Source: Holophagaceae bacterium (GTDB lineage Bacteria; Acidobacteriota; Holophagae; Holophagales; Holophagaceae). Taken from it: a DNA stretch of 36,725 nt. Location: NCBI GenBank assembly GCA_025361955.1, contig JANYIU010000253.1, forward strand, positions 1 through 36,725, given 5' to 3'. A program made the translations under genes and the position numbers. The notes beneath the pieces were generated by a model that was not told the DNA's origin, did no database searches, and saw only the letters and a program-made list of their open reading frames with translations. Shown piece after piece: positions 26,705-36,639 of the stretch; position 1 is the stretch's first letter; each line of letters opens with the position of its first letter.

Positions 26705-27928
26705 ATGGCAATCCTGGAATTCCTCAAATTGGCTTATTTCGCGATCACGCGAAACAAGACCCGGGCCGTCCTGACGATGCTGGGCATCATCATCGGCGTG
26801 GGCTCGGTCATCGCCATGATCGGCATCGGCAGCGGTTCTCAGCAGGCCTCCAAGGCCATCATTGAGAGCATGGGCACCAACATGATCATGATCTTCCCGA
26901 GCTCCATCTCCCATGGGGGCGGGGGACCCGTGGGCCTTGGCGGCGTGGAGAATCTCACCGACGAGGACGCCTTCGCCCTCCAGCGCGAGTTGCCCAACTC
27001 GGTGGCGGCGGCCACGCCCCACATGCAGACCAGCCGGCCCTTGGTATTCGGCAACCAGAACTGGCTTTGCAGCAGCGTCACCGGGGTGTCCCCCGATTAC
27101 CTCACCATTAAATCCTGGAATCTGGAGAGGGGACGCTACTTCAATGAGCAGGAGGTGCGCAGCCAGGCCAAGGTCTGCGTGATCGGCAAGACCGTCCAGG
27201 AGAACCTCTTCCCGGGCGGCGAGGATCCGGTCGGCCAGACCATCCGGGTGGGCAAGCTCCCCTTCGAGATCATCGGCATCCTGGAACGCAAGGGCGGCGG
27301 TCCCATGGGTGACCAGGACGACACCCTGCACGCGCCCTACACCACCATCATGCGCAAGGTCATGGGCCGGGACCACATCGGTCGCATCATCGCCAGTTCC
27401 CTGGCGGACAAGGCGGATCAAGCGGAAGCCGAGATCACCGCCCTGCTGCGTCAGCGGCACAAGCTCACGCCGGCCGCGGACAACGACTTCACCATCCGCA
27501 AGCAGAACGACTGGATCGAGGCCAGCGCCGCCCAGAGCAAGGTGCTCACCCTGTTCCTGGCGATGGCCGCCAGCATCTCCCTCATCGTGGGCGGTATCGG
27601 CATTTCCAACATCATGCTGGTGAGTGTCACCGAGCGGACCCGGGAGATCGGCATCCGGCGTGCGCTGGGAGCCACCCGGCGCAGTGTGCTCTGGCAGTTC
27701 CTCATCGAGGCCGTGGTCCTCGCCCTGTTGGGTGGCATCCTGGGGGTGGCCTTGGCCATGCTCACCACGTGGATTCTCACCACCTTCACCTCTCTACCGG
27801 CCATCACCGAACCCTGGGCCGTGGCCCTGGGCATGGGTTTCAGCGGAGTGGTCGGGGTCACCGCCGGTTTCCTCCCCGCGCTGAAAGCTGCGAAGCTGAA
27901 TGTGATCGACGCACTGAGATATGAATGA
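26705..27928 (+). CDS. ABC transporter permease, MacB/FtsX-like (no ATPase domain)
   Basis: NKTRAVLTMLGIIIGVGSVIAMIGIGSGSQ...GGIGISNIMLVSVTERTREIGIRRALGATRRSVLWQFLIEAV...LPALKAAKLNVIDALRYE. No Walker A/ABC signature. Confidence 0.93.
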   Translation: MAILEFLKLAYFAITRNKTRAVLTMLGIIIGVGSVIAMIGIGSGSQQASKAIIESMGTNMIMIFPSSISHGGGGPVGLGGVENLTDEDAFALQRELPNSVAAATPHMQTSRPLVFGNQNWLCSSVTGVSPDYLTIKSWNLERGRYFNEQEVRSQAKVCVIGKTVQENLFPGGEDPVGQTIRVGKLPFEIIGILERKGGGPMGDQDDTLHAPYTTIMRKVMGRDHIGRIIASSLADKADQAEAEITALLRQRHKLTPAADNDFTIRKQNDWIEASAAQSKVLTLFLAMAASISLIVGGIGISNIMLVSVTERTREIGIRRALGATRRSVLWQFLIEAVVLALLGGILGVALAMLTTWILTTFTSLPAITEPWAVALGMGFSGVVGVTAGFLPALKAAKLNVIDALRYE

Positions 27929-29169
27929 CGCAGGCAGCTTCCGGACCCCATGACCCTTACCACGCCTTGCGTTTCGCGGAGTACCGCCGGTACCTCCTCG
28001 GCACCTGCGCCATGGCCATCGCTTCGCTCATCCAATCCGTGGTCATGGGCTGGCAGGTCTATGAGATCACCCATTCCGCGCTGAGCCTGGGCTTGGTGGG
28101 ACTGGCGGAGGCCCTGCCCTGCCTGGGGCTCACCTTGGTCGGGGGCTACGCAGCGGATCGCATGGATCGCCGCAGCCTGGCGCTCCTGTCCCTCTCCGTG
28201 CTGCTGGCGGGGGCCGTCCTGTTGTTCCTCATGAACCGCAACGGCCCGCCGACCGTCGCCTGGCCCTTCTACGCCATCCAGGCCATGGCGGGCGTGGGCC
28301 GGGCCTTCAACCGTCCCGCCACCCAGGCCCTGCGCACGGAACTGGTCCCGCGCGAAGCCTTCGCCAACGCCGCCACCTGGAACAGTTCCGTATTCCAGAC
28401 CGCCATGGTGTTGGGCCCTGCGGCGGGCGGCCTCCTCTACGGATTCGGCGGCGCGCCCAGCGCCTACGGGGTCGAGGTGGCCCTGTTACTGCTCGGGGGG
28501 GTGGCCATCTTCACGCTCAGCCCGCACCCTCGGTTGACCCCGGTCCAAGGCGGCATCAGCAAGAGCCTCAAGGAGGGCATTGCCTTTGTCTTCAGCCAGC
28601 AAGTGCTGATGGGGGCCATGTCCCTGGATCTCTTTGCGGTGCTGTTCGGGGGCGCGCCTGCCCTGCTGCCCATGTTTGCCGCGGACTTACTGAGGGTTGG
28701 CCCCCAGGGCCTTGGCCTGCTCCGTGCAGCCCCCGCCGTGGGTTCCATTCTCATATCCCTGACCCTGGCCCATCGTAAGCCCATGGCGAGTGCCGGGCGC
28801 ACCCTGCTGGTGAGCGTGGCCCTCTTTGGCCTCTGCTGGATCGCCTTCGCGTTCTCCACGAACCTCATCTTGTCACTGTTCCTTCTGGCCATCAGCGGCG
28901 CCCTGGACAGCGTGAGCGTCGTGCTCCGGCAGACCCTGCTGCAGATCCGCACCCCCGCAGCCCTGATGGGCCGCGTCTCCGCCGTGAGCTCCTTCTTCAT
29001 CACTTCCAGCAACGAGATCGGCGCCTTTGAATCCGGTGTCGCCGCACGCCTCCTGGGACTCATCCCCAGCGTCGTATTCGGCGGGCTCATGACCCTGGGC
29101 GTCGTGGCCATGACCACTTGGAAGGCGCCGGAGCTGCGAAAACTCAAATACCTGCATCCAGTAGAGTAA
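27925..29169 (+). CDS. MFS transporter (EntS-like)
   Basis: FAEYRRYLLGTCAMAIASLIQSVVMGWQVYEITHSALSLGLVGLAEALPCLGLTLVGGYAADRMDRRSLAL; ATGA overlap with the permease gene. Confidence 0.9.
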   Translation: MTQAASGPHDPYHALRFAEYRRYLLGTCAMAIASLIQSVVMGWQVYEITHSALSLGLVGLAEALPCLGLTLVGGYAADRMDRRSLALLSLSVLLAGAVLLFLMNRNGPPTVAWPFYAIQAMAGVGRAFNRPATQALRTELVPREAFANAATWNSSVFQTAMVLGPAAGGLLYGFGGAPSAYGVEVALLLLGGVAIFTLSPHPRLTPVQGGISKSLKEGIAFVFSQQVLMGAMSLDLFAVLFGGAPALLPMFAADLLRVGPQGLGLLRAAPAVGSILISLTLAHRKPMASAGRTLLVSVALFGLCWIAFAFSTNLILSLFLLAISGALDSVSVVLRQTLLQIRTPAALMGRVSAVSSFFITSSNEIGAFESGVAARLLGLIPSVVFGGLMTLGVVAMTTWKAPELRKLKYLHPVE

Positions 29170-29376
29170 ATCCTTGCAGGCTCGCTAAGCACCCCAGCGC
29201 GATCAGCGGGCAGACATAGCCATGGCCGGTACGGCTTGACGCGCCGGAGAAGGGTGCAATCCTGATTCAATCAACCTGATCTTTGCCCTTCTGACTCGAT
29301 TCAAGATCTTCGCCCCACAGGCACCGACAGCTTCTGGCCCAAAGTAACCCAGGTTCACCCATAAGGAGAAGATCAC

Positions 29377-30519
29377 ATGATCGAACAGATCCTTACCATG
29401 ATTCCAGGCCCCACTCCGGTCCACCCCAATATCCTCCTCGCGCTGGCAAAACCGACGGTTTCCCACGTCTTCCCCGCCTTCGTGGCAGAGTTCAAGGCCG
29501 CCCTGAAGGACTTCCGAGCCCTCTGCAAGACGACCACGGGCCAACCCTTCATCGTGGCTGGCGGCGGCACCCTGTCCATGGAAATGGGCGTCGTCAACCT
29601 GGTGGGCCCTGGAGAGAAGCTCCTGGTGATCTCCCACGGCTACTTCGGCGACCGCTTTGTGGACCTGGCGAACTCCTTCGGCATCCAGGTCGATGTGCTG
29701 CGCTCCGAGTGGGGCAAGGCGATTCCTCCCCAGGAGCTGGCCAAGAAGCTGGCGGCGAACACCTATGCCGCCGTCACCGTCACCCATGTGGACACATCCA
29801 CGGGGACGATCTCTCCGGTGCCGGCCTACGCGGAGCTCCTTCGGGGTCGAGGCGAGATGTTCATCCTCGACGGAGTCTGTGCCACCGGTGGCATCGACGA
29901 ACGCTTCGACGAATGGGGTCTGGACGTGCTCCTCACCGCCCCCCAAAAGGCCATCGGAGCCCCGCCGGGGGTGGCCCTCTGCCTCTTCTCGGAGCGCGCC
30001 ATGGAGCGCCGCCGCGCCCGCGCCTCGGTACCGGCGTACTACGCCGACATCCTGCGCTGGCTACCCATCATGCAGGATCCCGGAAAATATTATTCCACCC
30101 CCTGCGTCAATGAAATCATGGCCTTGGCCGAAGCCTTCCGCATGATCAATACGGAAGGGCTGGACGCCCGTTTCTCGCGTCACGCCAAGATCGCCCTGGC
30201 CGTGCGGGCCGGCCTGGGAGCCCTGGGCCTCACCGTCTTCACCGCCGCAGAAAGCCGCGCGGATACCCTCTCTGTCATCCTGCTGCCGGTGGGGGTCGAG
30301 GACCTGCCTTTCCGCACAGGCATGGCCTCCCGCGGCATCATCGTGGCAGGCGGGCTCGGTCCCATCGCCGGCAAGGCTTTCCGTCTGGGCCACATGGGCA
30401 ACATCGCCGCCGGCGAATTGGTGACCATCCTGGGCGCCCTCGAAGGCACCCTGTGTTCCCTCGGCGTAGCTGTGACCCCGGGCGCGGCAGTGGCTGCGGC
30501 TGCAAGCTTCCTCCCCTAA
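29377..30519 (+). CDS. PLP-dependent alanine-glyoxylate/serine-pyruvate aminotransferase family
   Basis: MIPGPTPVHPNILLALAKPTVSHVFPAFVAEFKAALKDFRALCKT...VTVTHVDTSTGTISPV...ILDGVCATGGIDERFDEWGLDVLLTAPQKAIGAPPGVAL. Confidence 0.93.
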   Translation: MIEQILTMIPGPTPVHPNILLALAKPTVSHVFPAFVAEFKAALKDFRALCKTTTGQPFIVAGGGTLSMEMGVVNLVGPGEKLLVISHGYFGDRFVDLANSFGIQVDVLRSEWGKAIPPQELAKKLAANTYAAVTVTHVDTSTGTISPVPAYAELLRGRGEMFILDGVCATGGIDERFDEWGLDVLLTAPQKAIGAPPGVALCLFSERAMERRRARASVPAYYADILRWLPIMQDPGKYYSTPCVNEIMALAEAFRMINTEGLDARFSRHAKIALAVRAGLGALGLTVFTAAESRADTLSVILLPVGVEDLPFRTGMASRGIIVAGGLGPIAGKAFRLGHMGNIAAGELVTILGALEGTLCSLGVAVTPGAAVAAAASFLP

Positions 30520-30551
30520 GTTAAAATCCGTTCATTTAGTCTGTTGTTTTC

Positions 30552-30580
30552 GAGGGAGCCCGTCTTGGCAAGACTCCCTC
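30552..30580 (+). terminator. Stem-loop after the aminotransferase gene
   Basis: GAGGGA-GCCC-GTCTT-GGC-AAGAC-TCCCTC: two-part stem with one bulge; no T tract. Confidence 0.35.
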
Positions 30581-30822
30581 ACATGGGCTAGGCCTGCTGC
30601 GGAACCGAGATCTCACCTGGACTATTTCTCAACTCCGGATGGTCCTATGGACTGTATTAAACAATAAATTGATTATCTTATCCAGAATCTTAGCTAGACA
30701 TTTAAGACCCTTGGGGTGAGAATCGGCCCGTCAATTCCCCCACCAGGCTTCCGAGCCATGGCAATTCAGCTCAATAGTGGTCAGTCAAAGACAATATGGT
30801 CCTGCGAAGAGGAGCGTGAGCG

Positions 30823-32223
30823 ATGGCAAATAAGGCGCTCGTACTGGAACTCCGACAGATCGTCGGCAGGGCCAACGTGCTGGACAACATGGTGAATCTT
30901 CAGCTCTACCAGTACGATGCCTATCTGGAAGAACACCGACCCGACGCGGTGGTCTTCGTCCACTCCACCGAGGAAGTGGCGCAGGTGGTCCAGGCCTGCA
31001 ACCGGCACGGTCTCCCCTTCGTGCCCCGGGGCGGGGGTACGAACTTGAGCGGTGGCACCATCCCCTTCGAGGGTGGCGTGGTCATCGAGATGATCCACAT
31101 GAACCAGCTCCTGGAAGTGGATTGTTCCAACCTGCGGGCCCGGGTGCAACCGGGCCTGTTCAACCTGGAATTGGGAAATGCCCTGGCCCCCCTGGGCTAT
31201 CAATTTCTCCCCGACCCGGCCAGCCAGAAGGCGGCGACCTTGGGAGGCAACGTGGCCGAGAATTCCGGCGGCCCGCACTGCTTCAAATATGGCGTCACCA
31301 CCAACCATGTCCTGGGGCTGACAGTGGTCCTGCCCGACGGCCAGGTGGTGAAGTTGGGCGGGAAGGCCGCGGACCCACCGGGCTACGACCTCACTGGGCT
31401 GTTCGTGGGGAGCGAAGGGACCTTCGGAATCTGCACGGAAGTGGTGGTGAAGATCGTGCGCCTGGCCGAGGGCGTCAAAACCCTCTTGGCCATCTACGAC
31501 AGCATCGAGGCGGGCAGCGAATCCGTTTCCGCCATCGTGGCCGCGGGCATGGTCCCGGCCACCCTGGAGATGATGGATCAGCTCGTCATCCAGGCAGTGG
31601 AGGCCTCCCTCCACTGCGGCCTGCCCTTGGACTGCGCCACGGTCCTGCTCATCGAGGTGGACGGGCTGAAGGACGATCTCGAGCTCCAAGCCAAGGCCAT
31701 CGAGGATCTGTGCATGGCGCACGGCGCGCGGGAGGTCCGGGTGGCCAAGGACGACGCCGAGCGGGCCCTGCTCTGGGCCGGGCGGCGGGGTGCCTTCGGC
31801 GCCGTGGCCCGGTTGGCCCCCAGCTTCCTGGTCTGTGACGGGACAGTGCCTCGCACCACCTTGCCCCAGGTGCTCCGTAAAGTAGCCGAAGTGGGCCGGA
31901 AGTACGACCTACGCATTCCCAATGTCTTCCATGCCGGGGACGGGAATCTGCACCCCTTGATCCTGTTCGATTGGAGAGACGCGGACCAGAAGGCCCGGGT
32001 CCTGAAAGCCGGGATGGAGATTCTGGAACTCTGTGTAGCGGTGGGCGGCACCATCAGCGGCGAACATGGCGTGGGGCTCGAGAAGATGGAGGCCATGCGG
32101 CTGGTGCTGAGTGAAGCTGATCTCCGCAGCCAGCGGCGGGTCAAACAGGTCTTCGACCCCAGGAACCTGGCCAACCCCGGGAAAATCTTCCCGGTCCCCG
32201 AGGAGGTGCTCTGTGCACGCTGA
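30823..32223 (+). CDS. glcD: FAD-binding glycolate/lactate oxidase subunit, GlcD-like
   Basis: FVPRGGGTNLSGGTIPFEGGVVIEMIHMNQLLEVD...ATLGGNVAENSGGPHCFKYGVTTNHVLGL...HAGDGNLHPLILFD...GGTISGEHGVGLEKM. Confidence 0.9.
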   Translation: MANKALVLELRQIVGRANVLDNMVNLQLYQYDAYLEEHRPDAVVFVHSTEEVAQVVQACNRHGLPFVPRGGGTNLSGGTIPFEGGVVIEMIHMNQLLEVDCSNLRARVQPGLFNLELGNALAPLGYQFLPDPASQKAATLGGNVAENSGGPHCFKYGVTTNHVLGLTVVLPDGQVVKLGGKAADPPGYDLTGLFVGSEGTFGICTEVVVKIVRLAEGVKTLLAIYDSIEAGSESVSAIVAAGMVPATLEMMDQLVIQAVEASLHCGLPLDCATVLLIEVDGLKDDLELQAKAIEDLCMAHGAREVRVAKDDAERALLWAGRRGAFGAVARLAPSFLVCDGTVPRTTLPQVLRKVAEVGRKYDLRIPNVFHAGDGNLHPLILFDWRDADQKARVLKAGMEILELCVAVGGTISGEHGVGLEKMEAMRLVLSEADLRSQRRVKQVFDPRNLANPGKIFPVPEEVLCAR

Positions 32224-33577
32224 TCTGGGCATCCTGCGCGGGCAGTTGGAAGCGATCGTAGGCGGCGCCCAGGTGGCTGCCGGGATTGACCAGACGGCAC
32301 TGTTCGCTGTGGACGGGGTCATACCAGAGCTGGTGGTGCGGCCAGGGACCCAGGAAGAGGTGGCCCAGGTGGTGGCCACATGCTATGCGGCCGGGGCGGC
32401 CATGCTGCCCTGGGGCGGTGGCACGGCCATGGGACTGGGCAATCCCCCACCCCGAGTGGAGGTGATGATCCACCTCGACCGGCTGGATCGCATCGTCGAA
32501 TGGGACCCCGCCAATCTCTGCGTGACTGCGGAGGCGGGGCTGCGGCTCGGCGCGCTGCAGGAGATTCTCGCCCGGGACAAGGCGATCCTGCCCCTGGATC
32601 CCCCCGCCAGTCACCGGCTCACCTTGGGAGGCTTGGTGGCGGCCAATCAGAGCGGCCCTGGCCGCTTGTTATACGGCACGGTGCGGGACTGGCTGCTAGG
32701 GATGCGGGTGGTGCTTCCAGATGGGGAGCGAATCCACTGCGGTGGCCGAGTCATCAAGAATGTGTCGGGCTATGATATGAACAAATTATTCATTCGGAGC
32801 CTGGGGACCCTGGGCATCGTGACGGAGGTGACCTTCAAGCTTTTGCCCATGCCCACCGTGCGGGCCGGTGTGATGGGTCTGTTCCCGGAGCTCACCCAGG
32901 CCTGGACCGCGGTCAAGCAGGCGCTGGAATCCTTCCTCCTCCCGGAAGCCCTCGATTTCCTGAATCCGGCAGCGGTGACCCTGCTGGCTCCGGCTCTGGG
33001 CTTCCAGGCGACCGCAGGATCCTGCGGTCTGGCCGTGGCCCTGGCAGGCAGCCCCGAGACGGTGGAGCGGCAAGTTCACGACTTCACCGCCCTGTTCAGA
33101 GATGGGGGCGGGACGGTCATACCCCTGCCAACCGAACGGACTAGTCAGGCTTGGGAGGCCATCCGTAATCTGTTGGAGAGGGCGTCGGCTTCCAATCCAG
33201 CTCGGATTCTCTGTAAGATCGCGGTGCCCATCGGCCGGACCGGCGACCTGGTCGCGGCCGCTGGCAGGGTGGGCCAGAACTGCGGCCTGCAAGCCACAGT
33301 CGTGGCCCACGCAGGTAGCGGCGTGATCTGGGCTTTGTATCTGCCCGGCTCGGAGGTTGTTCCGGAGGAACGGGTGGTGCAGGCCCTGGAAGGGTTGCGC
33401 GGGAAGGCGGTGGTCGCAGAAGGCACCTTGGTGCTCCAAAACGCCCCGCCAGCCCTGAAAAGGAGAGTGGACGCCTGGGGCGCGCCAGGGGATGGGTTCG
33501 ACGTGATGCGGCGACTCAAGCTGGAATTTGACCCCCGGGGACTCTGCAACCCGGGACGTTTCGTGGGCGGAATCTGA
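32213..33577 (+). CDS. glcE: FAD-binding subunit, GlcE-like
   Basis: MLPWGGGTAMGLGNPPPRVEVMIHLDRLDRIVEWDPANLCVTAEAGLRLGALQEIL...LTLGGLVAANQSGPGRLLYGTVRDWLLGMRVVLPDGERIHCGGRVIKNVSGYDMNKLFIRSLGTLGIVTEVTFKL. GTG start overlaps the glcD end. Confidence 0.88.
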   Translation: MHADLGILRGQLEAIVGGAQVAAGIDQTALFAVDGVIPELVVRPGTQEEVAQVVATCYAAGAAMLPWGGGTAMGLGNPPPRVEVMIHLDRLDRIVEWDPANLCVTAEAGLRLGALQEILARDKAILPLDPPASHRLTLGGLVAANQSGPGRLLYGTVRDWLLGMRVVLPDGERIHCGGRVIKNVSGYDMNKLFIRSLGTLGIVTEVTFKLLPMPTVRAGVMGLFPELTQAWTAVKQALESFLLPEALDFLNPAAVTLLAPALGFQATAGSCGLAVALAGSPETVERQVHDFTALFRDGGGTVIPLPTERTSQAWEAIRNLLERASASNPARILCKIAVPIGRTGDLVAAAGRVGQNCGLQATVVAHAGSGVIWALYLPGSEVVPEERVVQALEGLRGKAVVAEGTLVLQNAPPALKRRVDAWGAPGDGFDVMRRLKLEFDPRGLCNPGRFVGGI

Positions 33578-33591
33578 GGCGAGGGCCAACC

Positions 33592-34872
33592 ATGTCAACC
33601 AACGAACTCCTTCCCCTGTTCGACACCATCGCCCAGTGCAACCGCTGCGGCTTCTGCCAGGCTGGCTGTCCCGTCTACCGGACCACCGGCTCCGAACACT
33701 CCCTGGGCCGCGGTCGCCAGGCCATCGCTCGAGCCCTGATCCTCGGGGAAATGGAGTTGACCGCCGAGGTCTTCCAGGCCCTGGAGGACTGCCTGCTGTG
33801 CCGCGGCTGCACGGCCCATTGCTTCCCGGCCATCAAGACCGACGAGACCGTGCTGGCAGTGCGCCACGCCTACATCACCCGGCATGGACAGCCCGCGTGG
33901 CAGCGCTTCCTGTTCCGGGAGATCCTGGCCAATAGCAAGCGGCTCGAATCCGCGGGCCGCATGGCCCTCTGGGCCAAACGCCATGGCCTGACCAAGGTGG
34001 TGGAGCAGTCCGGCCTGCTGCGGCTGGTGGACAAGCGTTTCCAGGCGGTCGATCAGGTGCTGCCTCCCATGGCAGCCAAAGCCTTCCTGCGCGGAGATCA
34101 GGCCCGGGTACCCGTGCCCCGAGAGGTCAAGCACCGCATCGGCTACTTCGCCTCCTGTGGGCTCAGCTTCCAGTTTCCGGAAGTGGTGGCGGCCACCCTG
34201 CGCGTCTTGGCACGCAACGGTTGCGCCATCACCATCATGGACAACACCTGCTGCGGTCGGCCGGCGCACTCGTACGGCGACCTGGATGCCGCCCGGGCGA
34301 TCGCCCGGAAGAACGTGGAGCACATGGCGGCAGAAGCCCAGGGACTGGACGCCATCGTCTCGGACTGCGGCAGTTGCAGCACCCACCTCAAGGAATATGG
34401 CGCCCTGCTCAAGGACGACCCCGCCTACCGGGAGAAAGCTGCGGCCCTGTCCCTGAAGATCCGGAGCTTCAGTGAGTTCCTCGCTGCGAACGGCCTGGAA
34501 GGGAAGCTCGGCGCCCTCGCCGGGACGGTCACCTACCATGATCCGTGCCACCTCTCCAACCGCTTCGCCAAGATCACCGCCCAGCCCCGCAAGCTGCTGA
34601 AAGCCATCCCTGGCCTGACCTACAAGGAGCTTCCGGAAGCCGACTGGTGCTGTGGGGCGGCGGGAAGCTACACCTTCCTGCACCATCAGGAGGCCACCGG
34701 GGTCCTGGAACGGAAAATGAAGAATGTGGAGAAGACCGGCGCCGAGATGCTGGTCACCGAGTGCCCGGCCTGCATGATGCACTTGAGCTATGGGGCCCGC
34801 AAAAAGGGGCTTGCGGTGAAGGTGCGGCACGTGAGCCAGGTGCTGGACGACGCCTACGAAGCGCGGAAGTAG
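33592..34872 (+). CDS. glcF: Iron-sulfur subunit, GlcF-like (two 4Fe-4S motifs plus CCG domains)
   Basis: CNRCGFCQAGCPVYR, CLLCRGCTAHCFP, CCGRPAHSYGD, YHDPCHLSNRF, DWCCGAAGSY. Confidence 0.9.
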   Translation: MSTNELLPLFDTIAQCNRCGFCQAGCPVYRTTGSEHSLGRGRQAIARALILGEMELTAEVFQALEDCLLCRGCTAHCFPAIKTDETVLAVRHAYITRHGQPAWQRFLFREILANSKRLESAGRMALWAKRHGLTKVVEQSGLLRLVDKRFQAVDQVLPPMAAKAFLRGDQARVPVPREVKHRIGYFASCGLSFQFPEVVAATLRVLARNGCAITIMDNTCCGRPAHSYGDLDAARAIARKNVEHMAAEAQGLDAIVSDCGSCSTHLKEYGALLKDDPAYREKAAALSLKIRSFSEFLAANGLEGKLGALAGTVTYHDPCHLSNRFAKITAQPRKLLKAIPGLTYKELPEADWCCGAAGSYTFLHHQEATGVLERKMKNVEKTGAEMLVTECPACMMHLSYGARKKGLAVKVRHVSQVLDDAYEARK

Positions 34873-34896
34873 TTGGGTCTTTCGGCTATCCTGCGC

Positions 34897-34911
34897 GCCC
34901 CCCTGTGGGGC
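34897..34911. terminator. Possible hairpin between convergent genes
   Basis: GCCCC..GGGGC palindrome in the 42-bp gap between the glcF end and the convergent gene end; no T tract. Confidence 0.25.
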
Positions 34912-34914
34912 CCA

Positions 34915-36639
34915 TCAATGGATCACCCAGCTGCTCTTCTTGACGAGTTCAGGCTTTTCTCCCGTGGATAACTGCATGATATAACACCCTTTCGAGGCGT
35001 ACCGCTGGCCGGGACCAAAACTGAGGCGTTCGTAGTCCGGCAGGATCAAGTCATTCAGTCCCCCGACAACATCAAGTAAAGTGTCTCGGTAGTAATTGCG
35101 ATCCAGGTCGCCCAGGGCCTGCCTCAGGAGCTGGATCAGGGTGTAGCTGCGGGTATAGATCTTTGAATCGTTATTGGTGTTTTTCAACCCGACAATCAAG
35201 GAGTTGGCGAATTGGGCGTACTTCGGTTCGTCGTTAGGATGACGGTAGGGATAGGTGAAATAGGTGAAGGCTCGAGCTGATTCGGGCAGGTTCCACAATT
35301 CTTTCTTCAAGTAGCTCGAGGACATGTACACGGCGCTCTTGGATCCTTCGCCCTTTGCGATCGCCTTTAACGCCGGATAGGCATCGGCCCCGGTCCAAAG
35401 CAGGACCGCCGAAGGGCTCTTCGGTTGGAAGGTTTTCCGGAGGAAGTCCGGCGTGATTTTCACCTGCTTCTTGAGGGTGACCATCCGCACCGGTTCGCGT
35501 CCCAGTTCACTCCAGGTTTCCCGGAACCCATCCGACAGGGCTCTCCCTTCGGGCGTATCGCGGGCGATCTGGACTACCTCAGGGTCACCTGAGGGGTCCA
35601 GCTGGCTCGCAAGATAACGAGCTGTGGCCTGACCCTCCTGGTAATAGCCCTTCGAAAAATACAACGTATACCAATCCTTCTCCGAGATCACCGGCAAGCC
35701 GGTGATCGGGAACAGACAGGGGAGCTGCTGGGCCTCACAGAAGGCATGGATTGGTTGCCAGGATCCGTAGGAAATCCCTCCCAGCAAAGCGAACACCGGC
35801 TCCTTGCGCTGATAGGCCTCGAGCTGGCGAGTCCAGGTAGCCGGAGGCCCTTTCAGGGTCCATCGAGCCAAGGATAACTTACGGTAGCCGAGGGTCATCG
35901 CCATCCCGCCAGACGTCTTGTACATCCGGTTCCCGAACCCTCCGGAAAGCGTATTGTGGTAGGCAACGTAATTATCGAGAGGGGCCAGCATCGCCGCCCG
36001 ATCTTCCGGACTGACTTCATCCGTGATGACCGCGGCGAAGCGCAAGTCAGTGGCTGTGACTCCTGGCGAGAATTCGGAAGACAGGACTTTCAAATAGGCG
36101 ATGAGGACCGCCATCTCCTGGTCCGCGAGGATATACCGGGGCATGACATTGATCTGCTCCCGACCATTGGGATCAATCCCGGTGCGCAGCACCTTGGCCA
36201 AGGTCTCGTCCGTGTAGGCGGGACGGCGGACGATGGACCGGACCCCCAGTTCGATTCGTTCGGTCGGAGTCAAATTGGGAAAGTGCCAATACTGGAGTTC
36301 ATAGAGCTTCGGCCCATTGATGGGGGGCGTCTTCACGTCCCCATCGATGGAACCCAGCCCGCCTCGAAGGTGGCAACTCAGGCAGGTGAACACCGTCCCC
36401 AATATCGGCGCCTCCCCCTTGACGAGGGACTGCATGGGTTCACCGGAGGGCGCCAGGCCTTCCCGGTACATGCGCTGACCCAGCAAAAAGGCGGTCTCTG
36501 CAGGCATGCCGGCGATGAGACTCGGAGGATTCGCCCGAAGCGCGGGCGCCACTCCCAGAGAGACTATTAAAGCCAGCACCCAAAAGCGCCACCGAAGGCC
36601 GCCGCTGCGCCGACCGGGCTCGACTTCAGGACACCTCAC
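34915..36639 (-). CDS. Cytochrome c domain fused to a periplasmic-binding-protein (Leu/Ile/Val-binding-like) domain
   Basis: Signal segment WVLALIVSLGVAPALRA; one CxxCH motif (TCLSCH at 36370-36384) and possible axial Met in NVMPRYILADQEMAVLIAYLK; then about 370 aa resembling type I periplasmic-binding fold (FAAVITDE...FALLGGISYGSWQPIHAFCEAQQLPCLFPITGLPVI...GYYQEGQATARYLASQL). Confidence 0.8.
   Translation of the reverse strand: MRCPEVEPGRRSGGLRWRFWVLALIVSLGVAPALRANPPSLIAGMPAETAFLLGQRMYREGLAPSGEPMQSLVKGEAPILGTVFTCLSCHLRGGLGSIDGDVKTPPINGPKLYELQYWHFPNLTPTERIELGVRSIVRRPAYTDETLAKVLRTGIDPNGREQINVMPRYILADQEMAVLIAYLKVLSSEFSPGVTATDLRFAAVITDEVSPEDRAAMLAPLDNYVAYHNTLSGGFGNRMYKTSGGMAMTLGYRKLSLARWTLKGPPATWTRQLEAYQRKEPVFALLGGISYGSWQPIHAFCEAQQLPCLFPITGLPVISEKDWYTLYFSKGYYQEGQATARYLASQLDPSGDPEVVQIARDTPEGRALSDGFRETWSELGREPVRMVTLKKQVKITPDFLRKTFQPKSPSAVLLWTGADAYPALKAIAKGEGSKSAVYMSSSYLKKELWNLPESARAFTYFTYPYRHPNDEPKYAQFANSLIVGLKNTNNDSKIYTRSYTLIQLLRQALGDLDRNYYRDTLLDVVGGLNDLILPDYERLSFGPGQRYASKGCYIMQLSTGEKPELVKKSSWVIH

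Noticed and set aside
30781-31722. 313-aa minus-strand ORF opposite glcD
   Set aside because: Antisense shadow; no recognisable domain.
33595-34830. 411-aa minus-strand ORF opposite glcF
   Set aside because: Shadow ORF from high-GC codon bias; the plus strand has clear Fe-S and CCG motifs.
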